Below are positions 44,736-56,151 of a stretch of 64,000 nt of DNA, piece by piece; the stretch's first letter is position 1, and each line of letters starts with the position of its first letter. A program made the position numbers and the translations under genes. The stretch comes from Chalara sp. BL73 (Eukaryota > Ascomycota > Leotiomycetes > Helotiales): contig CAKJVC010000105.1 in the NCBI GenBank assembly GCA_918026815.1, positions 1 to 64,000 of the forward strand. Reading direction: 5' to 3'. The notes beneath the pieces are model-generated. The model was not told where the DNA came from, made no database searches, and saw only the letters and a list, made by a program, of their open reading frames with translations.

Positions 44736-47346
44736 ATGGCTACTGCCTCCTTCGAATTAGATATAATCAACAGCAACCCAATCAAGAAAGCCCTAGGCAC
44801 CTTCCAACATCTCTTCGAATCGTCACGAGCGGATCTGGACATCGCTGACTCTTCCGATACGGTCCAAATCGTCTTCTCAACAGCTGCTGTTGGTATGGCT
44901 CAAATTATAGTGGCTGCCTTCCTTGCTAATATACATAGTTGCCAAAAACCTGTTACTTGACCTCATCCTCGCTTTGCAAAACGAACCGGCGGCTCGTATC
45001 CTTCGTTCACGTATCGCCGACAGAACCCTCTCCGGTGACCTTACTATACTGTACAGTCGCATAGACTCAAATCAATTGAGTGTAGCATTAGCTGTGCCTC
45101 TTGTGGAACAAGTTCTCAGCCATGAACATGATTCAACAACTTGGAGTGATGCGGAATTCTGGAGTGCCGTGTTCGATTTGGTCTCATGGGTAAAGACTTC
45201 TACACCGCCAACTGTCTTCCAGAAAGCCATCTTCGACACGCCACTACGATCCAGCTCGGCTTCTCAGAAGGGGATTGAACAGACACACGACGAAGTTGAT
45301 CAGCGAATACTTGAGGAACTCACGGGGCGCGTCTACTACGATGTCGGGCGCTTCTACGAGCGATACTTCGAAGGGAGGTCCTGGACAAACAAGGCAAGGG
45401 ATATCTACAAAGAGTCGAGAGCCCAATACGCGGGGGGATGTTGGAGCGGGTGGCCGGTGCCTTCACCCCAAGGTCCTTTTTTTGAGTGGTTTATGAAGTT
45501 CCAGGATACTATCCTCAATGGGCTTGGCCGCAGGTATTACACATCAGCGAACAAAGTGTTGAGGGGCTCAGAGGCTGATCGCAAGCTTGATATTTTCCTC
45601 ACCCCCGCCGACGGTGCATTACCGGACGGCGAGCACGACTGGTCCAATGTACTTGTCATTGGAGAACACAAACAGAACCCTGGTGAGGATCGATCTGCAA
45701 AAACACTAGTGCAGTTGGCAGGGTATGCGCGCGAAGTGTTTGGAAGTCAACCGGAGCGGCGATTCGTGCCTGGATTTACGATCTGCGGAAGCGTGATGCG
45801 GCTCTGGGTGTTTGACAGATCTGGACCGTACAACTCCGAGAAGTTCGATATTCACAAAGAGCCAGAGCGATTTGTCAAGGTTCTTGCTGGTTATGCGCTA
45901 ATGTCCGATGCGGAATTGGGGTTAAACACGTTTATTAAGCGTGACGGCAGCAGCAAGTATGTTGTCGTGCCTGGAGCGAGGATTACTCTGGAGGACAAGC
46001 CGATCGCCTCTACCAAAGCGATAGTTTGCAGAGGAACAACATGCTATCGGGGAAGGAGAAGTGATTCAATGGAGTGGGAGTATGTGGTTAAGTTTGCTTG
46101 GCCGTCTGAAAAGAGGCAAAGGGAAGGTAGGTTATTGAAGTTAGGCCGAGAGAGAGGAGTCACAGGCGTTGCTGAATGGTTCCATCATGAGCAGATTGCC
46201 ATCGATGGGAGTATAGACACCATTGCAAGGTTGCGGAAAGGCATGAAATTTGGGCTACCACGGAAACTCTCTAACAAAGCTTCTTGGATCGATACTGGTA
46301 CGGAGCCCAGCCGAGCAAACTCCAGAACAAGAAGTAGTCTCCGGGGAAGATCCAGAAGCAGCGTCGGACGCTTGACCGGACTCGGAATTACTACAAGCAG
46401 CACCCCAGTTTCGTCTTCTGGGCAGAAAAGGAAACGAGACGAATGTTCTGCGCCTGAGCTTGGTGCCACTAAAAGATCCAGATCGGATGATAGTCAGGTA
46501 GTTGCTACAAGTGCAGAGCCGGACGTGAAAGAGTACGGGCTAGACAATTTCAACGTCCACAGTGTCGAGGAACCGGAGACCGACAGTCTGGCAGGCTGTG
46601 AGAGTGAGGCATACGGCAATCGGATACACTGCTGCTTAGTGGTCTCACCAGCGGGGCGACCACTCCATGCATATAGGTCTGTCAGAGAGCTTCTAGAGGC
46701 TCTGCGCGACTCTATTGCGGGTCACAGGTCGTTACTTGAGAATGGGAAGATTCTTCATCGGGATATTTCCGAAAACAACATTATCATCACAGATCATGCT
46801 ACTGAAAGAGACTCCAAAGGAAGATTGATTGACCTAGACTTGGCAAAGGAGCTAGATAGCATGCCAAGTGGAGCCAGTCATCGGACTGGCACCATGCAGT
46901 TCATGGCAATTGAAGTGCTCCAAGGCAAAGGGCATACTTACCGACATGACCTTGAGTCGTTTTTTTACGTCTTCATATGGATGTGCATTCGGTATGGTCA
47001 TGAAGAGGCCGGCGACAAGTTGGAAGCAGCTGGAGTAAATGAGTCAAAGCCTAACAAGAGGAGGGTGCGACCAGCAAAGACTAGCATACTACGAGGTTGG
47101 TATACTGGAACCTATGCAGAAATTGCCAACATCAAGCGTGGCCACATGGTCGGTTTTGAAGATGTCACTGCGGAGTTTGCACCAGAGTTTTGCAGTCTTA
47201 AGGATCTGGCTGAGGAGCTGAGGAACACTCTTTTTCGCAGCCGGGACCTGGCACCTTTCACAGGAACATACAAGGATCGCAGTATCATGTACGATGGGAT
47301 GATCAATGCGTTCAACAAAGCGATCAGCCATTTGGGAAAGGAGTAA
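44736..47346 (+). CDS. FunK1 fungal-type protein kinase with PD-(D/E)XK-like N-terminal region
   Basis: Exons 44736-44892 and 44939-47346 (GTATGG donor, CATAG acceptor) give 854 residues. The C-terminal kinase has VVKFAWPS (Lys about 437), LHRDISENNIII (HRD about 659-661), LIDLDLAK (DLD replacing DFG), GTMQFMAIEVL and HDLESFFYVFIWMC, all typical of FunK1 (PF17667). A serine/arginine-rich, probably disordered insert (about residues 505-570) splits the N- and C-lobes. Around residues 268-297 the sequence KLDIFLTPAD..VLVIGEHKQ has the spacing of a D..ExK nuclease core. Function unknown in general. No damage seen despite transposons on both sides. Confidence 0.9.
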
Positions 47347-47759
47347 CAGGCAAATTCATAGGCAAGGCGAGGATCATCAACCTTCGGCATTGTGAAGCGT
47401 TTAGTCCCGCGCACTTTCACCTTTTTTTTTCTTTTTCGGAAACATACATTTTGGGAGTCTGGGGAAAATGTGTAATATAATGATATCATGACTTTGTAAT
47501 GCATCAATTATTTCTGTTAAAACACGTTGCGCCTCATGTCTGCTTCTGACGTGAACCTCCACATTCATCCCAGTAGACGCCAAAGGACAAGTAGGCACAC
47601 AGAGCTTGAGCTACTGCCCGTCCACCTGCCGAGGAAGCCAAGTAGCCAGTTCAAAGATCGTCTGATTGCATGCATAGATTAACTAGAACGTCATTTTTGT
47701 AACATTTCTAGTCGGCAGACTTTCCGAGCTCGTGAATTCATATAATCGAATATCAGATA
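47347..47759. other. FunK1 3' flank up to Fot/pogo element 2
   Basis: No supported gene. A T-rich run lies at about 47420-47440. Confidence 0.45.
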
Positions 47760-49608
47760 ACGTATTCCACAAGCGAGCGGTCCACCCAAGCGAGCGGTCC
47801 ACCTTAGCTCTACCTAGCCACTTTAAATACATATATTTCTACAACGCCTTGAGGAATTTAATTCTAATAAAAAATAATTAATCTACAATGTCTTGAGGAC
47901 CTAGGGAACATGTTGTAATGCGATGTCCTGGCTCGCGGCAGCGTCCACATCGCCTTTGACGTCCCACAGTCGCATGTGAACTATTACTACTTTGACGCAT
48001 ATCCTCCAAAATTTGGGTATTAATGTCCGATTGATCAATTAAATTTAGGCCGTCTTGAACTGTAAGAGACCCTCGCTGCTGAATTCGCTTTTTTTGGCGA
48101 TGTTTTCGCTGTGTTACAAGTTCGTTAGCCTTGTGAAGAGCAGCATTTTCCGCCTGAAGAATCGCGAGCTGATGAGCTATTTTGTGCGCGCCCTTGAGGA
48201 CCTGATCAACTGCTGTATTGATGGCTGTAGGAGAGCTATTTTGATGGCGTGCAATTTTAACTTTAATTAGCTCCGTTTGCGAGGTTAATTCAAGAGAGTT
48301 GCTTGGTGTTTTCGGCTCCCAGGGAACGTCTTCTGCGATAGGGGGTGTTGGAGTCCTGAATTGAATATCAAGTTTTGAAATTACAGCCTCTGGATCGTAC
48401 GGAACGAGCCCTGCACCTCGAAAGCCTCCTTGCATATTGCTTTTAGTAAAAGAGGCTTCAAATGCTGCTCGAAATGCTGGTAGGAACTCAAGTTTAGTAA
48501 TGTGGTTAATGCCGCTCCGGATCAAGTCCTCAATCTGGCCGCCGTACGCCTTTTTAAGAGGCGCAAAGCAGCCTACATCAAGTGGCTGAAGGAAATGAGA
48601 CGCATGTGGAGGCATACAGAGTGTAATAATATTGTTTTCTTTGCAGAAATCCTGGAATTGAAGCGAGTGGTGGCTCTCGTGGCCATCAATGACAAGGAGA
48701 CGATATGTGCCCTTTGTACGCCTCTTTGTGTGCTTCTCAAAGTGCTGAAGCCATTCAAAACCAAGCTCATTTGTCGTACAGCCGTTTTCGCTTACACTGA
48801 GAACCCAATCACCTGGTATTTCTTCGCTGTACCATGCTGAGAGATGGTATTGTCCAGCGAAGATTACGAAAGGGGGAATGGCCCAGCCTTGCGCGTTGAT
48901 TCCCTGGATCACTGTAACCCATTCGCGATTTCCTGGCTGTACCATTTTAGGTCGATAGCGTCGCTCTGAGGCCGTAATAACCTTTGCCGTGGAAGCGATG
49001 CCCATCATAAAGCCTGTTTCGTCGAAATTAAAGATGTCGTCTTCGTGGATACCGTACTTAGCGATAGTATTCTGTACGAGTCTAAACCACTTCCGGATAA
49101 CCTTTGGATCTTCGTTCTTGGCTCTCTGGTAGTCGTACTTGCGATTGAATCGTGTTTTAAGCTCTGGAGAGCGCTTGACAAAGTTCCCTGGCCAATTCTT
49201 GCCAACCTTGCCTCCACTGCGAGCCCGGAGAAGGTTATTGGCCATATTTTCCACGGCACTTAATCGGGGCGAAAACCCTCGTGAATCTAGGTCTAGGATA
49301 TGTTGAATAATAACTGATTCTTCTAGCTCTGTAAGCTTTCTCGAATTGGGCGTGCAATCGCGTCGCGGACGGATTCCGGCGCGTCGTCGTCGGAGCGTCG
49401 TTCGCACCGCGTCGTACGTCTTTATTGCGCTTCGTCCGCTTTGAAATTGGCCGTGATTGATAGCATTTATAGCAAGAGATATTTTACCCTCTTTATGAGG
49501 TAATTGAAGAGAAGATGGTTGTTGCATTGTATATTAAAGATTATAGGTCGCGCTTTTTGGTTGGGGTGGACCGCTCGCTTGGGTGGACCGCTCGCTTGTG
49601 GAATACGT
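47760..49608 (-). mobile_element. Fot/pogo element 2 (1849 bp), complete
   Basis: Same terminal inverted repeats as element 1 (ACGTATTCCACAAGCGAGCG..), flanked by TA at 47758-47759 and 49609-49610. The right inner arm reads CCGCTCGCTTGGG where element 1 has CCGTTCGCTTGGG. Its transposase frame is complete, so this copy could be autonomous. Confidence 0.95.
47878..49527 (-). CDS. Fot/pogo-type transposase, full length with zinc knuckle
   Basis: 549 residues, nearly identical to the protein of element 1, with the same DDE residues (FNFDETGF, LLVIDGHESHH, HFLQPLDVGC). It keeps a longer C-terminus ending in a CCHC zinc knuckle CGRCREPGHRITTC. The first residues are MQQPSSLQLPHKEGK. It cuts and pastes the element at TA sites. 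Confidence 0.94.
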   Translation of the reverse strand: MQQPSSLQLPHKEGKISLAINAINHGQFQSGRSAIKTYDAVRTTLRRRRAGIRPRRDCTPNSRKLTELEESVIIQHILDLDSRGFSPRLSAVENMANNLLRARSGGKVGKNWPGNFVKRSPELKTRFNRKYDYQRAKNEDPKVIRKWFRLVQNTIAKYGIHEDDIFNFDETGFMMGIASTAKVITASERRYRPKMVQPGNREWVTVIQGINAQGWAIPPFVIFAGQYHLSAWYSEEIPGDWVLSVSENGCTTNELGFEWLQHFEKHTKRRTKGTYRLLVIDGHESHHSLQFQDFCKENNIITLCMPPHASHFLQPLDVGCFAPLKKAYGGQIEDLIRSGINHITKLEFLPAFRAAFEASFTKSNMQGGFRGAGLVPYDPEAVISKLDIQFRTPTPPIAEDVPWEPKTPSNSLELTSQTELIKVKIARHQNSSPTAINTAVDQVLKGAHKIAHQLAILQAENAALHKANELVTQRKHRQKKRIQQRGSLTVQDGLNLIDQSDINTQILEDMRQSSNSSHATVGRQRRCGRCREPGHRITTCSLGPQDIVD

Positions 49609-49970
49609 TAAGAGCATCATTATTTAGCCAACATGGTGAGGTGACAACCACCTGCGGCACAGCTTAGGAATAAATAATCACGTGATGAACAACGGAAGCA
49701 GATCTCATAAAGGATAATGAAATGAAGTCAATTAGAGTAGTACATTTTGCGAGCTCGGTAAAAGCGCGAGTAACTTTTGCTATTATTACAACCCTTTTTT
49801 GCAATTGTTACGGTTCTGAACCAGATTGGGCAAGAGGACGGAGGTTTCAGCCTCTGAGTCGAGCAGTGTTCGCCACGTGGTAGATATGGGCTCAGGGGTT
49901 AAGAGTTGCAGAGTGGATTCCTTCTCCCCGTCCCCTCTTTCTCTCTACCGTAGTATTCGCTCATGTGGCA

Positions 49971-50060
49971 GTAATATGCCGTCCGCAACTCTTAGCAAGG
50001 GTAGTATGCTGTCCGCACCGCTAGCCGGGGAAAGTATGTTGTCCGCAAAATCTTGCAGGA
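49971..50060. repeat. Degenerate tandem repeat, 3 x 30 bp
   Basis: Units 49971-50000, 50001-50030 and 50031-50060 share the pattern RTAnTATGYYGTCCGCA followed by a CTYTTAGC-like half. The invariant core is GTCCGCA. The same core in reverse complement recurs over the following 540 bp. Confidence 0.8.
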
Positions 50061-50838
50061 ATTTTGGCAGGGCAACTCTAGCAGGGTAATGTCGGCGCTG
50101 GCGATGGGAACGAAGAGGAGAGAATTTTTGGGTAGTAACTGATAGGGGCCTCCATTGTCATCACTGGATATGGCAAAGGCCTAAGATTACTACAGCATGC
50201 TGGCTCTATTGTGCGGACGGTATCACCAGTGGTGGTATTGACTTAACTTTAATGTCAGCGCGGACGCGACGATCTCGGTAGGTCTGAAAATGGATGACCG
50301 TCCGTGAAATGAGATCTCAATGTTAATGCGGATATGATGAGTCCCTCTAGCCGAGCATGACGGAACTCCTCAGTCGATGAGCCACCCCGGTTGATGATAC
50401 TCGAGTTGATTAGTCTAGGAGATGAGCTCTCAATGTCAGTACAGACACGGCCTTCTCTAGTTAGTTGGTCTGCAAATGATGGCCTTGCCCAGTTGACGGT
50501 CTTCGGTTGACCTCCTCCAGTTAATGACCTGGAATTAATGACCTCCCCCAATTGATGACCTGCCACAGCTAGGGTCGAATCTTAATGTCAGTGCGGACGT
50601 GATGACTTACCCAGTCGGTAGGTGGGCAAATGGTCCATTGCCGAGTATGTGCTTAGCTCCATATTGAGACCTAATTCCAACGCCGTTGCTGTAAGGTTAT
50701 GCACAATTTGAAAGGGGAAAAATCGAGGTCTTTGCAATCGGGCCCCTCGAGATTGGTTCCGCCGACCCTCTCCCGGTACTGTGATACCCAAAGAATTCAG
50801 TTCTCACCTAGTGTAAGGTTAATCATGTTCTCTATTCC

Positions 50839-50987
50839 TGCTCTACATTGCCTGAGGAGTCCCGTGAAAACTATAAAACGTGCTGCCTTCTTGGTTTTGC
50901 AACTTATGTTTAAGATTCCCCATCAAGCCCATCTTTGTTCCCTCCTCCACCTCTCACTTCCCAGGTCTCTCCCCCAAGATCTATGAA
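50839..50987. repeat. Diverged dispersed repeat, copy A
   Basis: The sequence from CTCTACATTGCCTGAGGAG to about AAGATCTATGAAG aligns by eye with 56006-56151 in the same orientation. Shared blocks include ATTGCCTGAGG, TGCTGCCTTCTTGG/TGCTGCTTTCCTTGG, a CCTCC-rich stretch and GATCT. Could be two old solo repeats of one element. Confidence 0.55.
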
Positions 50988-51343
50988 GTTTTTCCATGCC
51001 AAGAGGACATCTTGCAATGTTTGATTGCCTCTTTCGTGTCCACATGAAGGTTCAAAGACTTCTGGTACTTTGCTCAAAGAGAAACTGACGTAGCCCAATT
51101 GTCATGGTGAGGACTACGCAGGGTTCATCGGTTCTAACAAAGGAAGTTGGCATTGGCTGCTCATTTGCAGATTCGATACTCTACACAGGATTGTCTCAGT
51201 AAGGTATTGACTGAGGTATGTAACGTTCTCGTAGATCAATTGGTCGGAAATAGAGCGGCTAGATATGGATTTTGTTGTGTGATTGCAAAAGTTCTGTTCT
51301 CGCGCTATGTGGTGTTTGTTTCCAGGTTACTGTTACCTTCTCA

Positions 51344-53040
51344 TTAACGTAAGTTACTCTTCCTAGACCAGAGTCTCCTAACGCGAGGACTCATATTCGT
51401 TTCTCGGGATTTGTTAATGCTGATACCTAGCGATGTATGGTAGGTGTTGCTGCCAATATTATCTGCTGCCGCTCCTGTCGGTGCCATGAGAATAACTTCA
51501 CCTTTGCGGAGAATGAGATCCATGCCAGCAGTAATGCCTTTGATGATATGGCTCTTGCCAACCCCACTTTCACCTCCAACATAAAGGAACATCTGATCCG
51601 GCTGCTCAGATGAATAACAAACGTAATCCACCCAGGCTAAAGCACTCGAAATTACCCTCTCCACAACAAGATCCTCCATGACAAGCAATGTAAGAGATGC
51701 GCCAGTAGGGTTTTTGCTTACCCGAGAGCGGCGGTCCACTAGATTTGGTGTTTCCTCTGCTATATTTAGCTGGGGCTGTAGGATGCTATCTCCGAAGGGG
51801 AGATTAAAATCATCGAGCTCGAATGCAGGATGATCCTCAGCTGTCGAATCACCAGTGTCCCCAAGCGTTACAAAACCTTTTTACTCGATTGTTCCAGCAT
51901 TCCAACGTAGTTGCAGGGAAGAATTTGAGCCCGGAGGTTGCATATGTAGGCAGCCCGAAAACGTCAAGCGGCTGCAGACAATCTAACTCCAAGGATCGAG
52001 TACAGGTTGGTCCTGATAATAATGTAGGAATGCGCCGGCCCGTAGTAAGTTTTTCTGCATCCCAAGACCCGGCGATGGAATGATATGCTGCTATTAGCGT
52101 CTCGGCGCTAAAGCCCTCATCCATGGGAGCATAGGACTCTTCGTCGTCCGGTTCCAGATTAGCAGGGTCTATATCATCGATCTCGTGGTCGAGCGAATCA
52201 TCAGGCCGATTCGCTAACTGGCGCAACGCAGCATCAATCCGACTATCTTCTCTCGACTTCCGAAGCAATTCAATATTCCTTGCAAAGTTGCGGTTATGCG
52301 TGAAAGAGTTGGTTCCACGATAGTCCAAACCTTGGCAGAAGCGTCCCGTTTCGTCTCATATCAGCCGCATGTCGCTGGAAGAGCGGGCGCAGTTGGTCCC
52401 ATGAAATAGCCCCAATAGTACTTCGCCAAGGTCATTCTCGATTGCAGTTGTCCTCGGATGACCTCCTTGAACGGCTTCCTCCTCAGCCTGGAATTCAGAA
52501 AATTGGCCGGTAAAAGTAACTGTCGTTACTTGAGACTTTTTGTGAGCCAGCCGCTGCATGCATAGACCGTGCTTAGGGTGTTCGGCGTCATATTCTACAT
52601 CGGCTATTACGGCATCACGCAGGTTCCTGATTTGCACCAGCATGCAGTACTCGAAGAGCGAGAAGTGAGGAAGCTGCGGACCCCGCCATTTGTAGTTGTC
52701 GAAGCGGCTCATGGGAGCCGTGTCGCTGGCTTGGTAAGTGGACTGTTCCTCACCCATAGAGTCAGAGGAGCCATCATCAGGGAGCGGAGTGGGCTGGATG
52801 GCTGCACGCACATATCTCTTTAGCCACCAGAGATTGAGTTGGACGATGTTGTAATTGTGAGTGTAGTAGTTCGGAAGCTGGAGCAAAGAGCTCGCTATCT
52901 GCACGCCGCTGATCTCGCCGTCGTGGGACAGGGAATTGAAACATTGAAGCAGCATAAAAAATTGAAATAAAATTTGTGTTTGCTACCAACTCCGCCAACC
53001 TGCCTGCGGGCTTCGAACTGCTGGTATATCTGCTTAGCAA
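51344..53040 (-). pseudogene. Helitron helicase (PIF1-like) remnant
   Basis: Minus-strand segments follow the fungal Helitron helicase. They are DGEISGVQIASSLLQLPNYY, NLWWLKRYVRA, ASDTAPMSRFDNYKWRGPQL, LFEYCMLVQI, HNRNFARNIELLRKS, LIAAYHSIAGSW and DVFGLPTYATSGLKFF. The ATPase Walker A follows in YVGGESGVGKSHIIKGI, then MAPTGAAADNIGSNTYHTSL. Frame breaks occur near 51800-51850 and 52330-52360. The sequence ends after RVRRLWSRK, before the remaining helicase motifs, and no Rep domain is seen. The protein once drove rolling-circle transposition; this copy is dead. Confidence 0.88.
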
Positions 53041-53085
53041 TACACACCATGAAAAACATGCCGTTAATAAGTCGGAGGAGAGTAC

Positions 53086-54267
53086 TTAGTTAACATCATC
53101 CACCAAATCCGGCATTAGTCCATCATCACTCCCCTCGAATTCATCCTCCTCCACAGTGCCCTCGTCCTCAAACCAATTCTCCTCATCCTCAAACCCATTC
53201 TCCTCGTCCTCAAACCCATTTTCCTCATCATTCTCATCCTCGCTCATCATGTCTTCAAAATCATCATCATAGTACCCAGGCACCATTGATTCCAAGAATT
53301 CTTCAAACTCATCATGATCATCGCCATAAAAGACATCATCCAAATCACTATCATAGTCGCTGCTATCCGCGATCCTGTCCGCGTTGCCAATTCCTGGGAT
53401 GCCCCGACATCCTACCAAATCAAAGATGCCTTTCTCGGCTTGGCCATTGTTCTCATCAGGAATGTAGGATGTGGCTATGGCGCCTTTAGGCATTCCCATG
53501 ATTCGAGCCATGTACATTCGGTAGCTCTTCTTCAGCTCCCAATTTAGCCACTGGTCCGGCTGCATCGAGTAGATACCAATAACACATCTCTTCACTCCCC
53601 TTAATTTTCCGATAGGATCCATAACCATCTCAATGCTGCCTGGATTCTTGCTCATGGCTGCTACGACTACCTTGAGCTTATGTATACTTAGACATCCTTC
53701 CAAAAGCTGACAAGCCTGATTAACAGCCTTGAGTAGTGGAATATAAGACGGGCGTTCCGGTCCAAAGATAGTCTGTCGCTTCGTAGGCACGATATCATAC
53801 TCCGTAATACCGCCAATGGTTCCCACATACAAGGAGAGACTTTGTAAATGCTTAATCATGCCCTGCGGAATATCAAATGCTGTGGCATCCGTGGTGCTTT
53901 CGGCATCAACCCAAATGTCAATTTGTACCCTAGTTTCTGCATAATACTCTTGTTGCAACAGAGATGGGCCTCATCATAATCGATCCATATGCCAAAATCA
54001 TTGGTTTGGTATAGACAAGGAAGTGCTTCGGTGCAGATGCGGCGGCAGGTGAGGAGGATAGCTGTGGGGTGTTCATGGTCATTGTGGGTACCGTGGACCT
54101 CGCAGTGGCATTTGGGAGTTGTGTCGAAGCTGAGAACATAGGAGTATATACGGTCTCGGATCTCACGTGGGAGCAGAGCAAAAGTTCCTGGAATTGCAAG
54201 TTAGCAATGGAAAGATTGTAGTAATGGGGTCTGTTAGATGCTACCACTAACCTAGATCGGGTGACAT
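53086..54267 (-). CDS. Fungal PREIRxxIY-type hypothetical protein with acidic repeat tail, one frameshift
   Basis: Exon 1 is 54267-54252 (16 nt coding MSPDL), the intron is 54251-54188 (GTTAGT..CCAG) and exon 2 is 54187-53086. The N-terminus has the LLPREIRDRIYSYVL motif common to fungal F-box-like/2EXR proteins, then a cysteine-containing LLTCRRICTEALPCLYQTN. One base seems missing near 53958 between IDYDEAHL and QQEYYAETRV; restored, the protein has 372 residues. The C-terminal 90 residues are very acidic, with a three-fold ENGFEDE-type repeat. Function unknown. It may bind proteins through an F-box-like region. Confidence 0.65.
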
Positions 54268-56149
54268 CTTAGGTATGTGAATGTGTTATCAACTCAGTGG
54301 CTAACACAAAACCTAGGCACCTTAAAAGGTCAAGGAAGGGTCCTATGTGCATTAGATGAGGCAATGTGCTTCTAAATGATGTAGCATAAAATATTTGAGG
54401 TTGTGGTACATCAATCAAATCAAGTTGAGGGCACGCGTTTGCTTGGCGCGTTCCGCTAGTGCGGCGGGATTCGCTTAAATAAAAAGTGCCTTCAGCTAAT
54501 TAGAAGGAGTTTTTCAAATCTCTAGAGACAAGACAAGTCCGTTATCAACGTAATTATTCACGTCCGGTATTGAGTTAAACTCTGTCGAGACAGAGTCCTG
54601 ACGCGTCCCCATGGCTTGTCGCGCTCATTGCAACAAGTTCGTAGATACGGAGCTAGTCTTGAGCGGTCATATTTAAAAGTCCGCTAACCTACATCATATG
54701 CTGTTTATGATCGCATTCAATGAATACGAATGTAGGCAATTCTCCATGATACGAATGTGCAAACTGTGATTTAGGTGCGCCTGGCACTCAAACAGCGCAT
54801 CTGCCTATCTGCGATCAACCCGACATCAAACAGATATGGAAAAATGAAAGTGTATTGATGCCACTTGGAAAACAAGTCCTGGTCTCATCGTTTAAAGTAG
54901 TAGCCGCATGCGTTTGAAAACAAAAGTTGCTCCGGCGTCCGTGACTCTCGAGTCTCGTCGCTTGAGCAGCCGCACGGAACACACAATCGGAGGACTGCAG
55001 CCGCAAGGATCAATGGCACCCGCCATCGTCGTCCCTGCGTCTTGTCATACTTTGTCGACAACGAAATCTCTTGCCATCAATCAAGGCCCGACCGTGAAGG
55101 CTGGCACAGCTACAAAGTGACAGCCACAGGAGAAGGCAACATGTTTGGTGTTCTGTAAATTACGCCGTAATAATTATGTGGGACATGCGAGGTGTTTTGC
55201 CCTAACCACGATCGTTGATCTCTTTGATTGGAGTACCGATCCGGGTGGCAACGTTGCATGAATCAGTTCGCTACGGCGGCCACAGAGCTGCTGATGCCTT
55301 CCAGAGTTATTATCGGACTTTTCTGGTCAGATGAAAGTCTTTTATGAGTTTCGACAATGGAACAGCCTTGATAGTGGTGCTCTGGTGGAACATTCATGTG
55401 ACGTTATAAAAGGATGCTTTCTGCAAAAGCGGTCAGGGAGACGACGACGCGAATGTAATTTTCGAGTTGGGAGGTACCCCAGGGTATAGGAGTAGTCACA
55501 GCACATAATCGCCAAAGAACCATGAGGAATATCGGAGTGTTCGTGGAGTGTGAGTCGCTTGAAGTTAAAGTACCTCCGGTTTGTCTCGTCACGGAGGGCG
55601 TCTCGCCACCCAGGGACGGACATTATATTACTGCAGTGCTATTTAGTACGTATTCTTCGGGGGAGGTTATACTGCAGTGCGTAATCAGGTGTGAAATTAC
55701 TGCAGTAATTACGGCGTACACACTACTAGCTACACTGGCCGGAGCGAGGGTGCCGAATCTTACTCCTTTATTGATGTCAGCGTTTGTCAAACACCAGCGC
55801 AACGGATACTTGACTTGAGTTCAATTTAACGTCCGACCTAGCCGCTCTGTCGTGGCTATGCAGACGGTGTTCTAGTCTAACTTATGTACAACAAGGGAGG
55901 TTGCCCAGAGTGGTAAGAATCCATGACCAGGTTCTCCAGACACCTATTTGTACCTTGATGCCCAAATAACTCAGTGCTTCGCCTGTAAGATGCCTCTTTT
56001 AGTACAGCTCTAAATTGCCTGAGGTGTCTCTTTCTGATCATGAAACCTGCTGCTTTCCTTGGCTAACTTTGGCGTATTCAAAATATCCCTCAGGTCCATC
56101 CTCCCTCTCTCGTCCTTCCCGCTCCCCATATCTCCGTCCTGAGATCTTT
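54268..56149. other. Long stretch without a supported gene
   Basis: Only short, unconvincing open frames. Several CTGCAGTAATTA-like fragments occur between 55630 and 55720. The last 145 bases carry copy B of the dispersed repeat. Confidence 0.4.
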
Positions 56150-56151
56150 AA
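56006..56151. repeat. Diverged dispersed repeat, copy B
   Basis: Partner of 50839-50987; it starts with CTCTAAATTGCCTGAGG. It abuts the 3' end of the DUF6589 pseudogene, which suggests an insertion boundary there. Confidence 0.55.

Larger units (their letters stand above)
49609..51343. other. Gene-free stretch rich in short repeats
   Basis: No supported gene. It contains a 3 x 30-bp degenerate tandem repeat (49971-50060), a cluster of TGCGGAC-type motifs (50210-50600), and one member of a diverged dispersed repeat (50839-50987). Confidence 0.5.

Noticed and set aside
55150..55725. Possible element between TACGCCGTAAT and ATTACGGCGTA
   Set aside because: The matching arms are only about 11 bp, with no target duplication. 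Expected by chance at this distance.
55900..55975. tRNA-like A-box (GGTTGCCCAGAGTGGTAAG)
   Set aside because: No matching acceptor stem, anticodon stem or standard B-box could be laid out, so no tRNA is called.
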